From: Bacillus sp. 1780r2a1
GTDB lineage: Bacteria > Bacillota > Bacilli > Bacillales > Bacillaceae_H
Assembly (NCBI GenBank): GCA_024134725.1
Contig: CP099863.1
Span: 2,413,501 to 2,477,500, forward strand
Reading direction: 5' to 3'
Length of the DNA: 64,000 bases
Shown: positions 1-12,900 of the stretch, piece after piece
How the letters are laid out: each line of letters opens with the position of its first letter
Position numbering within the stretch: position 1 is the first letter of the stretch
Made by a program: the position numbers and the translations under genes
Notes under the pieces: model-generated
Told to the model about the DNA's origin: nothing
Seen by the model: the letters and a program-made list of their open reading frames with translations, nothing else
Database searches by the model: none

Positions 1-3000
1 ACGTCAGTGGCAACCCCTCTGGATCTATCGCCACGATTTGACTGGTAATCGGCGTTTCTTCCGGCGTAGAAATCATGATTTCATTTGGCGCAATTGGCGG
101 ATCGTCTACGGGTGTGACCGTAACCGTAATGATTGATAAAGCTGTACCTCCCTGCCCATCACTAACCGTTACGCCAAAGGTATCTTCGCCAACGAAATTA
201 AGATTAGGAGTATACGTAAAGCTTCCATCAGGGTTCACAGTCGCTACCCCATTGCTGCCCTGATAAGCTAATGAATAGATAAGGGGATTTCCATCTACAT
301 CCGTGGCAAACACTTGATTGATAAGAATCGTATCTTCTAAAATTGTATATTGATAGTTTGGTACAACGGGTGGGTCGTTTACCGGTACTACGGTCACAAG
401 AATGTTAACAATGATAAAACTTCCCGCCGTATCGGTTACGCGAATCGTAAACGTATCTGGTCCATTGTAGTTAAGGTTTGGTGTATAGAGAAACGAACCT
501 TGCTGATCGACCACTGCCGTTCCGTTTATCGGCGCGTCTTCAAGCGTATAGATTAACGGATCTCCATCTGGATCCACGGCGTTTACAGCACTTGTAATCG
601 CCGTATCTTCATTGGTTACAATCTCAATTTCATTTGGCGCAATTGGTGGATCATTTACTGGTAATACGGTTATGGTAATCGTTGAAACCGCCTGCCCTCC
701 ATTAGGGTCAGTCACCAGCACAAAGAAATTATCCGTTCCGGTAAAGTTTGCGTTTGGCGTGTACGTATACGTCCCGTCTGGATTCACGACGGCTGTTCCG
801 TTCACCGGTGGAGAAAGCAAGCTATACGATAGCGGATCCCCGTCTACATCCGTACCAACCACTCGGTTTGCTAATACGGTATCTTCATTAATACTAAACT
901 GGTAATCTGGAACAGTTGGCACGTCGTTCACTGGATTTACAATAACCTGTACGTTCACAATGATAAACGCTCCGCTTGTGTCCGTAACGCGAACGGTAAA
1001 CGTATCTGTTCCGGTAAAGTTTGGATTTGGTGTATAGAGAAACGAACCTTGCTGCTCTACCTCTACTGTTCCGTTTATAGGTAAATCTTCCAACGTATAA
1101 ACTAGCGGATTTCCATCTGGATCAGTTGCGTTTATAACGCCCCCTACCGCTGTGTCTTCATTCGTTGTAACGGTAATTAAGTTCGGTGCAATTGGCGGGT
1201 CATTGACCGGGAGAACCGTAATAACAATTTCCGAGATAGCCGTGCCGCCGTTTGGATCCTGTACGTTTACAAAGAAATTATCTTGCCCGTTAAAGTCTGG
1301 GTTTGGTGTATACGTAAACGTCCCGTCTGGATTGACAACTACCGTGCCATTAGCTGGTGGAGAAGCCAGTGAATAGATAAGCGCATCTCCGTCTGCATCC
1401 GTTCCAATAACTACGCTATTCAAGACGGTATCTTCTAGAATTGTATACGCATAGTTCGGAACGGTTGGCGGGTCGTTCACTGGAATAACATTAATTAAGA
1501 CTGTTGTAATAATAAATGCTCCTTGCGGATCGCTGACTCGAATAGTAAAGGTATCAAATCCATTGTAATTAAGGTTAGGCGTATAGGTAAACGTTCCGTT
1601 GGCATTTACTACAACTACGCCGTTGGTTGGTGCATTTTCAAGCGTATACGTTAGGGGCTCGCCTTCAGGATCAATTGCTACAACTTGACTTGTTACAGCT
1701 GTGTCTTCATTGGTCGTTAAGTTAAGGTTAAGTGGTCCAACCGGTCGATCATTAATCGGTAGAACCGTCACCGTAATAGTAGATGCAGCTGTGCCTCCTT
1801 GACCATCATTTACAAGCACTGTAAACGTATCAATACCATTAAAGTTTTCACTTGGCGTATACGTGTAAACACCGTTGGCATTTACTACAACCACGCCATT
1901 TGTTGGTGCAATAAGAAGTGAATAAGTTAGAGGATTTCCGTCTACGTCCGTTGCAATAACTGCAGACGTAATAGCCGTATCTTCATTTGTTATAATTTGA
2001 TAGTTTGGTACGACTGGCGGATCATTCACCGGCGTAACCGTAATCACTTGGGAAGACGTTGCGTTTCCACCAGCATTATCAGTTACAAAGACAGTAAAGG
2101 AATCCGTTCCATTAAAGTTTTGGCTCGGCGTATACGTATAAGCGCCCGTTGCGCTATTCAACACAACTGTGCCGAATTTCGGTAGATCTTGTAGTGTATA
2201 AACTAGTGGATTTCCAAATACATTTGTGGCTACCACTTGACCTTGCACAGGAATATCTTCTGGTGTTGTCAACTGCGCGTCTTGAGCCGTTGTGTTTCCA
2301 TTTGTCGCTAAAACGGTAACTGTTACTGTTGAAAGGGCTGTCGCTCCTTCTGAATCTGTGACGAGTACCGTGAATACATCTCCACCGATATATCCCGGAT
2401 TTGGCGTATACGTAAACGTGCCATCAGGATTTAATAAGACTGTGCCGTTTGTTGGTAGCTGGTTTACCGTATACGTTAACGCATTTCCTTCTGGGTCTAA
2501 GGCTGGTATGGTACTAAAAATCGGTATATTAACCGTTGTTGTAATACTTTCGTCTTGAACGATAGGTGAGTCATTCACCGGTACTATTGTAATAAATACA
2601 GTAGATATAGCTGTACCACCTTGATCATCGGCTACTAAAACACTAAATACATCCGTACCGTTATAATTTAAATTCGGCGTATACGTAAACGTACCATCTA
2701 AGTTCACAACTACTATTCCGTTTATTGGAGGGTTTTCTAAGGTAAATGTAATTGGATCTCCAGAAGGGTCGGTTGCTGGAATTTGACTGGATAATGAAGT
2801 GTCTTCATTAATTGTAAAAGTTAAATCTGCAGTAACAGGTGGATCATTCACTGAAATGACGTTAATTGTTACTGTGGAAACCGCTGTGCCTCCTTGCCCA
2901 TCACTTACTAGTACGGTAAATACGTCAAGTCCAAAGAAATCTAAGGTTGGCGTATACGTAAACGTCCCGTCGGCATTCACAACAGCTACTCCATTGGTCG

Positions 3001-5290
3001 CTTGCGTTTGCAGCGTATACGTCAACGGATTTCCATCTACATCTGTTCCTACTACAGCACCCAGCAAAGGTACATCTTCTAGTGTTGAAAACGTATAATT
3101 AGGAACGGTCGGTGGGTCGTTGACCGGGACAATCGTAATATTTACGGTCGAGACTGCTGTGCCTCCTTGCCCATCACTGACCAATATCGTAAAGCGATCT
3201 GTTCCATTATAGTTTGCATTTGGCGTATACGTAAATGTTCCATCCGTATTTACTACCGCTACTCCATTTGCAGGAGAATTTTGCAGCGTATAGGTTAGGG
3301 GATTGCCGTCTGGATCAAATGCCACAACTTGATTAGATATCTCCGTGTCTTCTGCAATGGTAAAAAACAAATCAGATGTAACAGGCGGATCATTGACTGG
3401 CAGCACGTTAATGGTCACTGTTGAAACTGCCGTACCTCCTACACCATCACTCACTAAAATTGTAAAGGCATCCGTGCCATTAAAATTCAGGTTCGGCGTA
3501 TACGTAAACGTCCCATCGACATTCACAACAGCGACCCCGTTTGTTGCTTGTGTCTGCAGCGCATAGGTTAGAGGGTTACCGTCTGCATCGGTTGCCACAA
3601 CGCTTGCAATAACCGCTGCGTCCTCTTGAGTTGAAAACGTATAGTTTGGTATAACTGGTGGATCATTCACTGGCGTAATGGTAATAAAAATGCTAGAAAC
3701 GGCTGTGCCTCCTTGACCATCGCTCACTAGCACTGTAAATACATCTGTTCCGTTGTAATTTAAGTTCGGCGTATACGTAAATGTTCCGTCCACATTGACA
3801 ACTGCCGTGCCATTTACCGGTGCGTTTTGCAAGCTAAACGTCAGTGGATTACCGTCTACATCCGTTGCTGTTACTTGCCCTGCTAGTGAATTATCCTCAG
3901 GAATAGTGAAAAATAAATCTCCTGTTAGCGGTGGATCATTCACTGGTAACACATTAATTGTGACGGTCGAGACCGCTGTTCCTCCTTGACCATCGCTCAC
4001 CAATACTGTAAACACGTCTGTTCCATTAAAATTTAAGTTTGGCGTATACGTAAACGTTCCATTTGCATTCACAATTGCCGTTCCGTTAGTTCCTTGGGTT
4101 TGAAGTGTGTATGTTAATGGATTGCCGTCTATATCGTTCCCAACAATCGTTCCAACAACGATGGCATCCTCTTGTGTAGAAAATGTATAGTTTGGAACGG
4201 TTGGTGGATCATTTACCGGAATTACATTAATAGTAACGGTTGAAACGGCTGTGCCTCCTTGGCCATCGCTCACCAACACTGTAAACACGTCTGTTCCATT
4301 AAAGTTCAAATTTGGCGTATACGTAAACGTTCCATCTGCATTCACAACTGCCGTTCCGTTAGCAGGCGTATTTTGTAAAGAAAATGTGAGCGGATCTCCA
4401 TCAGGATCTGTAGCCGTCACGCGATTTGATAACGTAGTATCTTCATTGATTGTAAATGCTAAATCCCCTGTAACTGGTGGATCATTCACGGGTAAAACGT
4501 TAATGGTAACGGTTGAAACGGCTGTGCCTCCTTGGTCGTCGCTCACCAACACTGTAAAGACATCTGTACCGTTAAAGTTAAGGTTTGGCGTGTACGTAAA
4601 CATCCCGTCTATATTTACTACCGCTACTCCATTTACAGGAGAATTTTGCAGTTGATACGTGAGCGGATTTTGATCAGAATCAACCGCTACAATTGCTCCC
4701 ACTATTTCCGAATCTTCTTGAATGGTAAACGTATAATTCGGAACAACAGGAGGATCATTTACAGGAATAACCGTTATCGTAACGACAGAAACGGCCGTGC
4801 CTCCTTGACCGTCGCTCACTAACACTGCAAACTGATCGGTTCCGTTGAAATTTAAGTTTGGGGTGTACGTATACGTGCCATCAGCGTTTACAACGACAGC
4901 ACCATTTGTTGGTTCAGTTTGCAAGCTAAACGTCAGTGGATTCCCGTCTACATCTGTCGCAAAAATTTGTCCTGTAAGAGGCGTATCCTCCAGCGTTTGA
5001 AGAAAATAGTTTTGTGTAACCGGTGCGTCGTTGACAGGTGTAATAATGAGCGTAACTGTTGAAACGGCTGTGCCTCCTTGGCCATCGCTTACAATAACAG
5101 TAAAACTATCGGTTCCGTTAAAGTTCAAGTTAGGGGTATAAACAAATTCACCGTTAGGATTGACCGTTACCGTTCCGTTTACAGGGGCTGTGCCCAACTG
5201 ATAGGTTAGCGGATTGCCATCAACGTCTGATCCAACCACTTGACCAATAGCTGGTACGTCCTCAGGGTTTGTAACGGTATAGTTAGGCAC
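1..5290 (-). repeat. Tandem ~91-residue Ig-like repeat array of giant A
   Basis: About 19 full copies of a ~274-base in-frame unit are visible. The coding-strand core encodes FTYTP and reads approximately ACGTTTACGTATACGCC; it recurs once per unit with little synonymous change. The family is the cadherin-like/VCBS/Big_9 type (tandem-95 repeat proteins). The last unit, cut at the window edge, corresponds to repeat 20 of giant B. Confidence 0.9.
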
Positions 5291-6712
5291 AGTTGGAGGA
5301 GTATTAATAGCAGTGACGCTGTTAATAGCAGAAGCTGCAGACCCTGTCACTGTATTCCCAGGAGTGCTTTGGAACTGATAATGAACAAATAATTGATTTG
5401 ACAGCTGGCTAACGTTTGTTAATGGACCCGTAACATTAACTTGATACGTTAACGTTACGGTCTGGTTAACCGCAATTGTACCAAGAGAAATCCCCGCTTG
5501 GATATCTATATTTGTCTGCTGCACTCCATTTACAAACAAACTGTTAGGAACAAAATCTGTGGCATCAGACAATGCATCCGTTGCAACAACAAGATTAGCT
5601 GCTGCTGTTCCTGTATTTTGAATTGCAACGGTATACGTAACAAGATCCCCTGTTCTCGCTGACGATACGTTAGCCGTTTTGTTAATAGTAAATACAGGAG
5701 CATTGATATCGATTTGAAGTCCTAACGAGTTAATAACGTAGGTATCTCCACTCGTGCTACCTCTCACCGTTGCAGTTGATTGATTGTTTTGCAGTCTTGC
5801 TGATACATCAATATTAGTAATATCCCACCCTTGACGTGCACCTGAAATATTAGTGCCAAGAGGGTGATTTACATTCCCAAATGTCCCCGACGTATCAAGC
5901 GTACCTGCGTCATTGTTAATTTGAGATGCAAAGAAGTTTGTGAGCGGATTGTTCGGACCTGATACTGCTTGAAGCGTAGAAATAGTGGGACCAAACAATA
6001 GTTGATCCCCTGTTATAACCGAATCGCCTTCAATGGAACTGACTAGTAATCTACCGTTTACTGTTCCTGTTACGGGTGTTCCAAACCCTGAAACCGTTGC
6101 AGTTGTGCTACCAGTTCCACTTGTTAATTCAGCTCCAACAAAAAGGGACAAGTTACGAGATCGCTGCAGCGGATCTTCATATACGACGGCTAACGTCCAC
6201 CCCGCTGAGTTTATCGTATTCTCTAAATTCCCCTGCGTACCAGGAACGCCAAGTGCCGTATACGTACCGGGTCCTGTTACAAGGTTTGTTACATTGGCGC
6301 TTCTTACATAAAATAGATTAGGAGATGTGGTTAACGTTGAACGAGTAGCTGTATCAGGAGAAATTGTGAAGTTCCCTGAAGGTGTGCGGAACGTAATGGA
6401 ATTATTAATAAAGGCACTCACATTCTCATCGTTGGAAGTATATAAACCTCCCCAAATTAACTCTGCATATAAAACTTTCGTCGTTGTAGTCGGTAATCGT
6501 AATACCGCACTTGAAGCATTTTGTCGCCAATCGGCGGTGGTACCAAGCGGGTATGACCCATCAACAGAGTTAGGATTAACGCTAAAGAAAGTTCCGATTG
6601 AATGGGCAGTTCCTGGGGCATTCACGTTATTTTGCTTACTGAGACCAAAAGTATTTCCTGTAAAAGTAATTGCCCCGTTTGCATTCCCTAAAAATCGATT
6701 AATATATGGCAC
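1..6712 (-). CDS. Giant tandem Ig-like repeat surface protein A (C-terminus beyond window)
   Basis: First of three paralogous giants. The reading frame is open on the minus strand from the GTG at 6712 to the window edge, more than 2,237 codons. The start is a GTG with a GAGGTGA ribosome binding site, and the residues after it (MPYINRFLGNANGAITFTG) are shared with the other two giants. The layout is an N-terminal head (about residues 1-340), one DUF11 domain (about 340-470, starting near NKTANVSSARTGD), then 19 complete ~91-residue repeats and the start of a twentieth. Each repeat has an EDT segment, a DxDGxPLTY segment (possible calcium ligands), a GTFTYTPN strand and a VSDGQGGTA strand. I see no signal peptide. 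It is colinear with the next gene at a constant offset of 10,483 bases, so the full protein is probably about 3,400 residues. The function is inferred to be structural, probably on the spore surface. Confidence 0.88.
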   Translation of the reverse strand, partial: MPYINRFLGNANGAITFTGNTFGLSKQNNVNAPGTAHSIGTFFSVNPNSVDGSYPLGTTADWRQNASSAVLRLPTTTTKVLYAELIWGGLYTSNDENVSAFINNSITFRTPSGNFTISPDTATRSTLTTSPNLFYVRSANVTNLVTGPGTYTALGVPGTQGNLENTINSAGWTLAVVYEDPLQRSRNLSLFVGAELTSGTGSTTATVSGFGTPVTGTVNGRLLVSSIEGDSVITGDQLLFGPTISTLQAVSGPNNPLTNFFASQINNDAGTLDTSGTFGNVNHPLGTNISGARQGWDITNIDVSARLQNNQSTATVRGSTSGDTYVINSLGLQIDINAPVFTINKTANVSSARTGDLVTYTVAIQNTGTAAANLVVATDALSDATDFVPNSLFVNGVQQTNIDIQAGISLGTIAVNQTVTLTYQVNVTGPLTNVSQLSNQLFVHYQFQSTPGNTVTGSAASAINSVTAINTPPTVPNYTVTNPEDVPAIGQVVGSDVDGNPLTYQLGTAPVNGTVTVNPNGEFVYTPNLNFNGTDSFTVIVSDGQGGTAVSTVTLIITPVNDAPVTQNYFLQTLEDTPLTGQIFATDVDGNPLTFSLQTEPTNGAVVVNADGTYTYTPNLNFNGTDQFAVLVSDGQGGTAVSVVTITVIPVNDPPVVPNYTFTIQEDSEIVGAIVAVDSDQNPLTYQLQNSPVNGVAVVNIDGMFTYTPNLNFNGTDVFTVLVSDDQGGTAVSTVTINVLPVNDPPVTGDLAFTINEDTTLSNRVTATDPDGDPLTFSLQNTPANGTAVVNADGTFTYTPNLNFNGTDVFTVLVSDGQGGTAVSTVTINVIPVNDPPTVPNYTFSTQEDAIVVGTIVGNDIDGNPLTYTLQTQGTNGTAIVNANGTFTYTPNLNFNGTDVFTVLVSDGQGGTAVSTVTINVLPVNDPPLTGDLFFTIPEDNSLAGQVTATDVDGNPLTFSLQNAPVNGTAVVNVDGTFTYTPNLNYNGTDVFTVLVSDGQGGTAVSSIFITITPVNDPPVIPNYTFSTQEDAAVIASVVATDADGNPLTYALQTQATNGVAVVNVDGTFTYTPNLNFNGTDAFTILVSDGVGGTAVSTVTINVLPVNDPPVTSDLFFTIAEDTEISNQVVAFDPDGNPLTYTLQNSPANGVAVVNTDGTFTYTPNANYNGTDRFTILVSDGQGGTAVSTVNITIVPVNDPPTVPNYTFSTLEDVPLLGAVVGTDVDGNPLTYTLQTQATNGVAVVNADGTFTYTPTLDFFGLDVFTVLVSDGQGGTAVSTVTINVISVNDPPVTADLTFTINEDTSLSSQIPATDPSGDPITFTLENPPINGIVVVNLDGTFTYTPNLNYNGTDVFSVLVADDQGGTAISTVFITIVPVNDSPIVQDESITTTVNIPIFSTIPALDPEGNALTYTVNQLPTNGTVLLNPDGTFTYTPNPGYIGGDVFTVLVTDSEGATALSTVTVTVLATNGNTTAQDAQLTTPEDIPVQGQVVATNVFGNPLVYTLQDLPKFGTVVLNSATGAYTYTPSQNFNGTDSFTVFVTDNAGGNATSSQVITVTPVNDPPVVPNYQIITNEDTAITSAVIATDVDGNPLTYSLLIAPTNGVVVVNANGVYTYTPSENFNGIDTFTVLVNDGQGGTAASTITVTVLPINDRPVGPLNLNLTTNEDTAVTSQVVAIDPEGEPLTYTLENAPTNGVVVVNANGTFTYTPNLNYNGFDTFTIRVSDPQGAFIITTVLINVIPVNDPPTVPNYAYTILEDTVLNSVVIGTDADGDALIYSLASPPANGTVVVNPDGTFTYTPNPDFNGQDNFFVNVQDPNGGTAISEIVITVLPVNDPPIAPNLITVTTNEDTAVGGVINATDPDGNPLVYTLEDLPINGTVEVEQQGSFLYTPNPNFTGTDTFTVRVTDTSGAFIIVNVQVIVNPVNDVPTVPDYQFSINEDTVLANRVVGTDVDGDPLSYSLLSPPVNGTAVVNPDGTYTYTPNANFTGTDNFFVLVTDPNGGQAVSTITITVLPVNDPPIAPNEIEIVTNEDTAITSAVNAVDPDGDPLIYTLEDAPINGTAVVDQQGSFLYTPNLNYNGPDTFTIRVTDTAGSFIIVNILVTVVPVNDPPVVPNYQYTILEDTILINQVFATDVDGNPLIYSLAYQGSNGVATVNPDGSFTYTPNLNFVGEDTFGVTVSDGQGGTALSIITVTVTPVDDPPIAPNEIMISTPEETPITSQIVAIDPEGLPLT

Positions 6713-6745
6713 AGTATTCTCACCTCATTTTTGTAACGTATTTAA

Positions 6746-6773
6746 TAGTTTATAAATTTATTCAAAAAGTGTT
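6746..6773 (-). promoter_or_regulatory. SigK-like promoter of giant A
   Basis: On the minus strand AACA (-35) is followed, after exactly 15 bases, by TATAAACTA, which differs from the SigK -10 consensus CATAnnnTA only at the first base. It lies about 35-60 bases before the GTG start. The GAACA element is also found at a similar place before giants B and C. Inferred from consensus only. Confidence 0.5.
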
Positions 6774-6942
6774 CTTATTAAATAAAAGCGTGCAACATTG
6801 CTATTACATATTGTATTAACTGTTTTCAGTACTACTTTCAATACTTTTTTTAGATTTCATCTTGCTATTATCTAGATAAGCCTAATACAATACGCTTTCA
6901 CACTTTCTAGAGTAGCTTAGCCACTCATGTTTCTTCTTTTAA

Positions 6943-6984
6943 AAAAGCCTCTCTTAGACAAGAAGCTATCTAAAAGAGGCTTTT
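6943..6984 (-). terminator. Rho-independent terminator of giant B
   Basis: The stem AAAAGCCTCT...AGAGGCTTTT is followed on the minus strand by a run of six T, immediately after the stop of the 3,400-residue gene. The stem has one internal mismatch. Confidence 0.85.
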
Positions 6985-6992
6985 GGGAGTTT

Positions 6993-9900
6993 TTAGAAAA
7001 TGATGGAACATCTAAAACTTATGCCGCGCTGAACAATAAATGTAATAGTAGCTGTTGAGGTTAGACCTGCACTGTTTGTTACGCTTACTACTACAGAGTC
7101 TGTGCCGACAAAGTTTGGGTTCGGTGTATACGTAATTACACCAGTTTCCGGATCAATAAAGGCTACTCCATTTTGCGGCGGAGTGACAATTCTATAAACA
7201 AGCGGCAACCCTTGTGGATCTCGTGCGACGACTTGAGCTTGAATCGTTTCATTCACATTTAGCGTAAACGTTTGATCTTCAATAATTGGTGCATTCGGCT
7301 GAACAGCTCCGACAGTAATTGTTGCAATTGCCGTAGCTGCTGCTCCCGTATCATCAATTATCAGTACTGAGAATGAATCAGTTCCTACAAAGTTTCCATT
7401 TGGCGTATAGACAAATTGACCATTCGCACCTAACGTCACTCGACCGTTCGTTGGTGCCGTGCGAAGCGTAAACGTTAACGGACGTCCTTGCGTATCGCTC
7501 GCTGTAAACAAGCCGTTTACAGGTGTTCCTGACGTTGTTTGTAGCGTGATATTATTTGCTGTAATAACGTTTGCTGCTGGGGTAACTTCGACAGTCACAA
7601 CAGAAAATGCTTGTTGCCCTAAATCATTGCGAACAACAACGATAAACTGGTCCGTTCCCACAAATCCAAGGTTTGGCGTATACGTGTACGCACCGCTAGC
7701 AGTTATAACAACCGTCCCTGAAGTCGGAGAAGTTGCTAAAGCATAAGTCAATGGTCGACCTTGCGAGTCACTTGCTACGATTTGGCCTTGAAGTACTTGA
7801 CCTGCGACAACTGTTACGCTTTGGTCTTGTGCTGTGACTTGACTTCCAGTACTAGCAATGACGACAGAGACAACCGTCGTGACTGAGTCACCTAAATCAT
7901 TGCGAACAATTACCGTAAAGCTATCAATTCCTGCAAAGTCTGGATTTGGCGTATACGTAAACGTTCCGTCCGGGTTAAATACAAGCGTTCCGTTTGCTGG
8001 TCCGATGCTGACAGCGTACGTTAACGGACGACCAAGTGCATCGGTTGCCACTACCTGGCCGCTAACCGGCTGATTTTGCTGTCCAGACACTGTGAGTGGC
8101 TGCACGGTAATGGTGTCTTGAAGCTGCGAAACAACAACTCGAACGACACCAGTTGCTGAATCTCCTCTGTCATTTTGCACAAATACCGTAAACGAATCTG
8201 TTCCAAAGAACTGTGGAGCTGGCGTATACGTAAACGTTCCGTCTGCATTTACTACAACCGTGCCATTTGCTGGCGCTGACCCTTGAGAATAGCGAAGCGG
8301 ACGATTTTGAGAATCAGTTGCTAGTACGACCCCTTGCACACTTTGGTTTTGCACCGTTTGAATCGTTGTATCTGGAACGGTAATTGTGCTTGCTGGGTTA
8401 TCGACAACAACCGTGACTTGAGATATGGCTTGATCTCCCTGGTCGTTTACAACGAGTACACTAAACTGATCTTGACCGCTAAACCCAGCGTTTGGTGTAT
8501 AAACAACAGTTCCATCGGAATTAACTACCGCTGTTCCGTATAGTGGATTCGTATTTAACGAATAGGTTAATGGTCTGCCCAGCTGATCTCTTGCTACAAT
8601 TTGCCCCGTTGCTGGCTGACCAAGTACTGTTCGAATTGTAAGGTTTTCTGCAACAACTTCATTTGGAAACGGCGTAACTACAACGGCAATGGTAGTAGTT
8701 GCATTAAGACCTTGTGGATTTTGTACAAGTATACTAAACGCATCGTTGCCAACAAAACCTGGATTTGGTGTATATGTGAACGTACCATCTGGATTTAGTA
8801 CCACAACTCCATTCACAGCTCCGCTGCCAAGTAGCGTATACGTTAACGGCTGCCCGGTTGGATCGATAGCAATAACGGCTCCTGCTACGGGCTGACCTTC
8901 AATCGTTTGAATCGTTTGGTCCGTCACTATTGGTTGCTGAGCGACTGGGCCTTGAACGAAAGCAACGACATTTGCAACTTGTGCATTGCCCTGTGTGTCA
9001 GTAACAAGTACTGAAAATTGATCCGAACCGAAAAATCCAGTTGTTGGTGAATAAACATACGTCCCATCTGGGTTGACCGTTACCGTACCGTTTTGAGGCG
9101 GCGTTTGGAGCGTATACAGTAGCGGAAGCCCCGTCGTACTTGTCGCCATAACTTGCCCGTCTATCGGTGTATTAAACTCAAGAGAAATTTCAGAATCCAT
9201 AACTACGATTATGCTTGAAGACGGCAATACGTTAATAATAACTGTACCTAACCCTTGGATACCATTACCATCCGTAACAATGACGTCAAAGAAATCTTCC
9301 CCAACAAAATTTTGATTTGGCGTATACGTAAACGTCCCGTCTTGATTAAGAATAGCCGTTCCGTTTTGAGGCTGGGCACTAATTTGATAAGATACAATAT
9401 TGCCTTCAGGATCATCAACAGCAACTAATCCGTTAACTGGTTGATTAATAAGGGTTGTCACTTCCGCACCAAGTACCGTAAAAGGTTGAGGAGCTGGGTT
9501 AATGGTGACCGTTACTGTTCCAAAGCCTTGCCCTCCTCGCGTGTCTTCTACAATAACTGAGAAGTTATCGTTGCCAACATATCCAATATTCGGCGTATAC
9601 GTAAATGTCCCGTCACTATTGATTACTACCGTTCCATTTAAAGGTGCCAAGTTTAATCTAAAGCGAATCGGGTCTCCGTCCGGGTCCGTTCCAATCAATT
9701 GCCCTGTTGCCGGTAATCCTTGCTGCGTTGCAATGGACAAATCGTTTACAGTTGGCGGAAGGTTCGTGCTAATAACAGTGACCGTTCCAAGAGACTGAGC
9801 CACTCCGCCTGCACTATCTCGAAGCTCAATTGTAAACGAATCAACACCTACAAATCCTGGATTTGGTGTATACGTATACGCACCTGTCACGCTATCCACT

Positions 9901-12900
9901 GTCACTGTTCCGTTAAATGGCGGTCCTGATACGGAATACGTGATTGGGTTTCCATCAGGATCAAACCCTGGCGTTTGCCCGTTTATCGGCGTATTTTCAA
10001 GCGTATCAATGGTAAAATCATTTGTGATTGGCGCACGGTTGACCGGCGTCACCGTCACATTAACAATGGATGTTGCCGTTAGTCCGGATGTATCTTCTAA
10101 AACAACAGTGAACAAATCGCTTCCTACATAATCAGTGTTTGGCGTATAAATGAAGTTTCCATCTGGACTAACCGTCACCACACCATTTTGGGCAGGCTGC
10201 CCTAGGCTATACGTAATCGGGTCTCCGTTCGGATCGATTCCAACAACTGTGCCAGTTACACTTTGATTTTGCAGAGTGGTTATTGAGTAGTTTGGCACAA
10301 CCGGCGGCTGTTCAACAGGTGTTACCATAACTAGCACGGTCGTAATAACAAAATTCCCGCCTGCATCTGTAATTCGAACGGTAAACGTATCTCCACCCGT
10401 GAAATTCTCATTCGGGGTATAAGTGAACACGCCATTATTATCAATGATAACCGTTCCGTTAATCGGTGCGTCTTCAATCGCATACGTTAACGGTAATCCT
10501 TCTGGGTCTATTGCGACAATTTGAGTTGTAACAGGCGTTTCTTCCGGTGTAGAAATCATGATTTCATTTGGCGCAATCGGCGGATCATCTACCGGTGTAA
10601 CCGTAATGGTAACGATTGATAAAGCTGTACCTCCTTGCCCGTCACTAACTGTTACGCCAAAGTTATCTTCACCAACAAAGTTAGGGTTAGGAATATAGGT
10701 GAAGCTTCCATCAGGGTTCACAGTCGCTATTCCATTGCTACCTTGATAAGCTAGCGAATACGTTAGCGGATCTCCATCCACATCTGTGGCAAACACTTGG
10801 TTGATAAGAATCGTATCTTCTAAAATCGTATACTGATAGTTTGGTACAATCGGTGGATCGTTTACTGGCACAACCGTGACGTTAACATTTACAATAATAA
10901 AGTTTCCAGCCGTATCGGTCACTCGGATTGTAAATGTGTCTGGTCCATTGTAGTTAAGGTTTGGTGTATAGAGAAACGAACCTTGCGGATCAACCACAGC
11001 TGTTCCGTTTATTGGTGCATTTTCAAGCGTATAGATTAACGGATCTCCATCTGGATCCACGGCGTTTACAGCACTTGTAATCGCCGTATCTTCATTGGTT
11101 ACAATCTCAATTACATTTGGCGCAATCGGTGGATCGTTCACTGGTACGACGGTTATTGTGAGCGTTGATACCGCCTGCCCTCCGTTTGGATCACTTACAA
11201 GTACAAAAAAGTTATCCGTTCCGTTAAAGTTTGCGTTTGGCGTATAGGTGTACGTGCCATCTGGATTAACCACGGCTGTTCCGTTCACCGGCGGCGAAAA
11301 TAAGCTATACGTTAACGGGTCCCCGTCTACATCCGTACCAACCACTCGATTGGATAATACGGTATCTTCGTTAATAGTAAACTGGTAATCTGGAACCGTT
11401 GGCACATCGTTTACTGGATTTACAATAACCTGTACGTTCACAATGATAAACGCTCCGCTTGTATCCGTAACGCGAACGGTAAACGTGTCCGTTCCGTTAA
11501 AATTCAGATTTGGGGTATAGACAAACGATCCCTGTGGGTCAACTACCACGGTTCCATTTATAGGGGTGTCTTCAAGCGTATACGTCAATGGATCTCCGTC
11601 TGGGTCAATTGCGTTGATGGTTCCCCCTACCGCTGTATCTTCGTTCGTTGTAACGGTAATTAAGTTCGGTGCAATTGGCGGGTCATTGACCGGGACAACC
11701 GTAATAATAATTTCTGAGATAGCCGTGCCGCCGTTTGGATCCTGTACGTTTACAAAGAAATTATCTTGCCCGTTAAAGTCTGGGCTTGGCGTATACGTAA
11801 ACGTTCCGTCTGGATTGACAACTACCGTGCCATTAGCTGGCGGAGAAGCTAATGAATAGGTAAGCGCATCTCCGTCTGCATCCGTTCCAATAACTACGCT
11901 ATTCAAGACGGTATCTTCTAGAATTGTATACGCATAGTTGGGAACGGTTGGCGGGTCGTTCACTGGAATAACGGTAACCATTACATTTGTAATAATGAAC
12001 GCACCGGACGGGTCACTAATTCGAACCGTAAATGAATCCATGCCGTTATAGTTAAGATTTGGCGTATACGTATAAGTTCCATCTGGGTTGACAACTGCTG
12101 TGCCGTTTGTTGGTGCATTTTCAAGAGTGTAGGTTAATACATCTCCATCTGGATCTGTTGCAATAATTTGGCCAATTAGCGTGGTGTCTTCGAGCGTTGT
12201 AACAAAGATTTCATTTGGTCCAACCGGCGGATCATTCACCGGGACGACTGTAACTGTAATGATTGATGTTGCCGTTCCTCCTTGGCCATCATCAACGAGA
12301 ACCGTAAACTGATCTGTTCCATTAAAGTTTGGGTTTGGTGTATACGTATAGGTGCCATTCGTATTTACCAAAGCTACTCCGTTTGTTGGCGCAACAAGAA
12401 GTGAGTACGTGAGTGGGTTACCGTCTACATCCGTTGCAATAACTACTGAAGCAATAGGCGTATCTTCAAGCGTTGTAATCTGATAGTTTGGTACGACTGG
12501 CGGATCATTCACCGGCGTAACCGTAATCACTTGGGAAGACGTTGCGTTTCCACCAGCATTATCAGTTACAAAGACAGTAAAGGAATCCATTCCATTAAAG
12601 TTTTGGTTCGGCGTGTAAGTGTACACGCCTGTCGCGCTGTCTAAGATAACCGTTCCAAAAGCAGGTGGATCTTGTAGTGTGTAAACTAGTGGATTTGCAA
12701 GTACATTTGTGGCTACCACTTGACCTTGCACAGGAATATCTTCTGGTGTTGTCAACTGCGCGTCTTGAGCCGTTGTATTTCCGTTCGTTGCTAACACAGT
12801 AACCGTTATTGTTGAAAGGGCTGTCGCTCCTTCTGAATCCGTGACAAGCACCGTGAATACATCCCCACCGATATATCCCGGGTTTGGCGTATACGTAAAC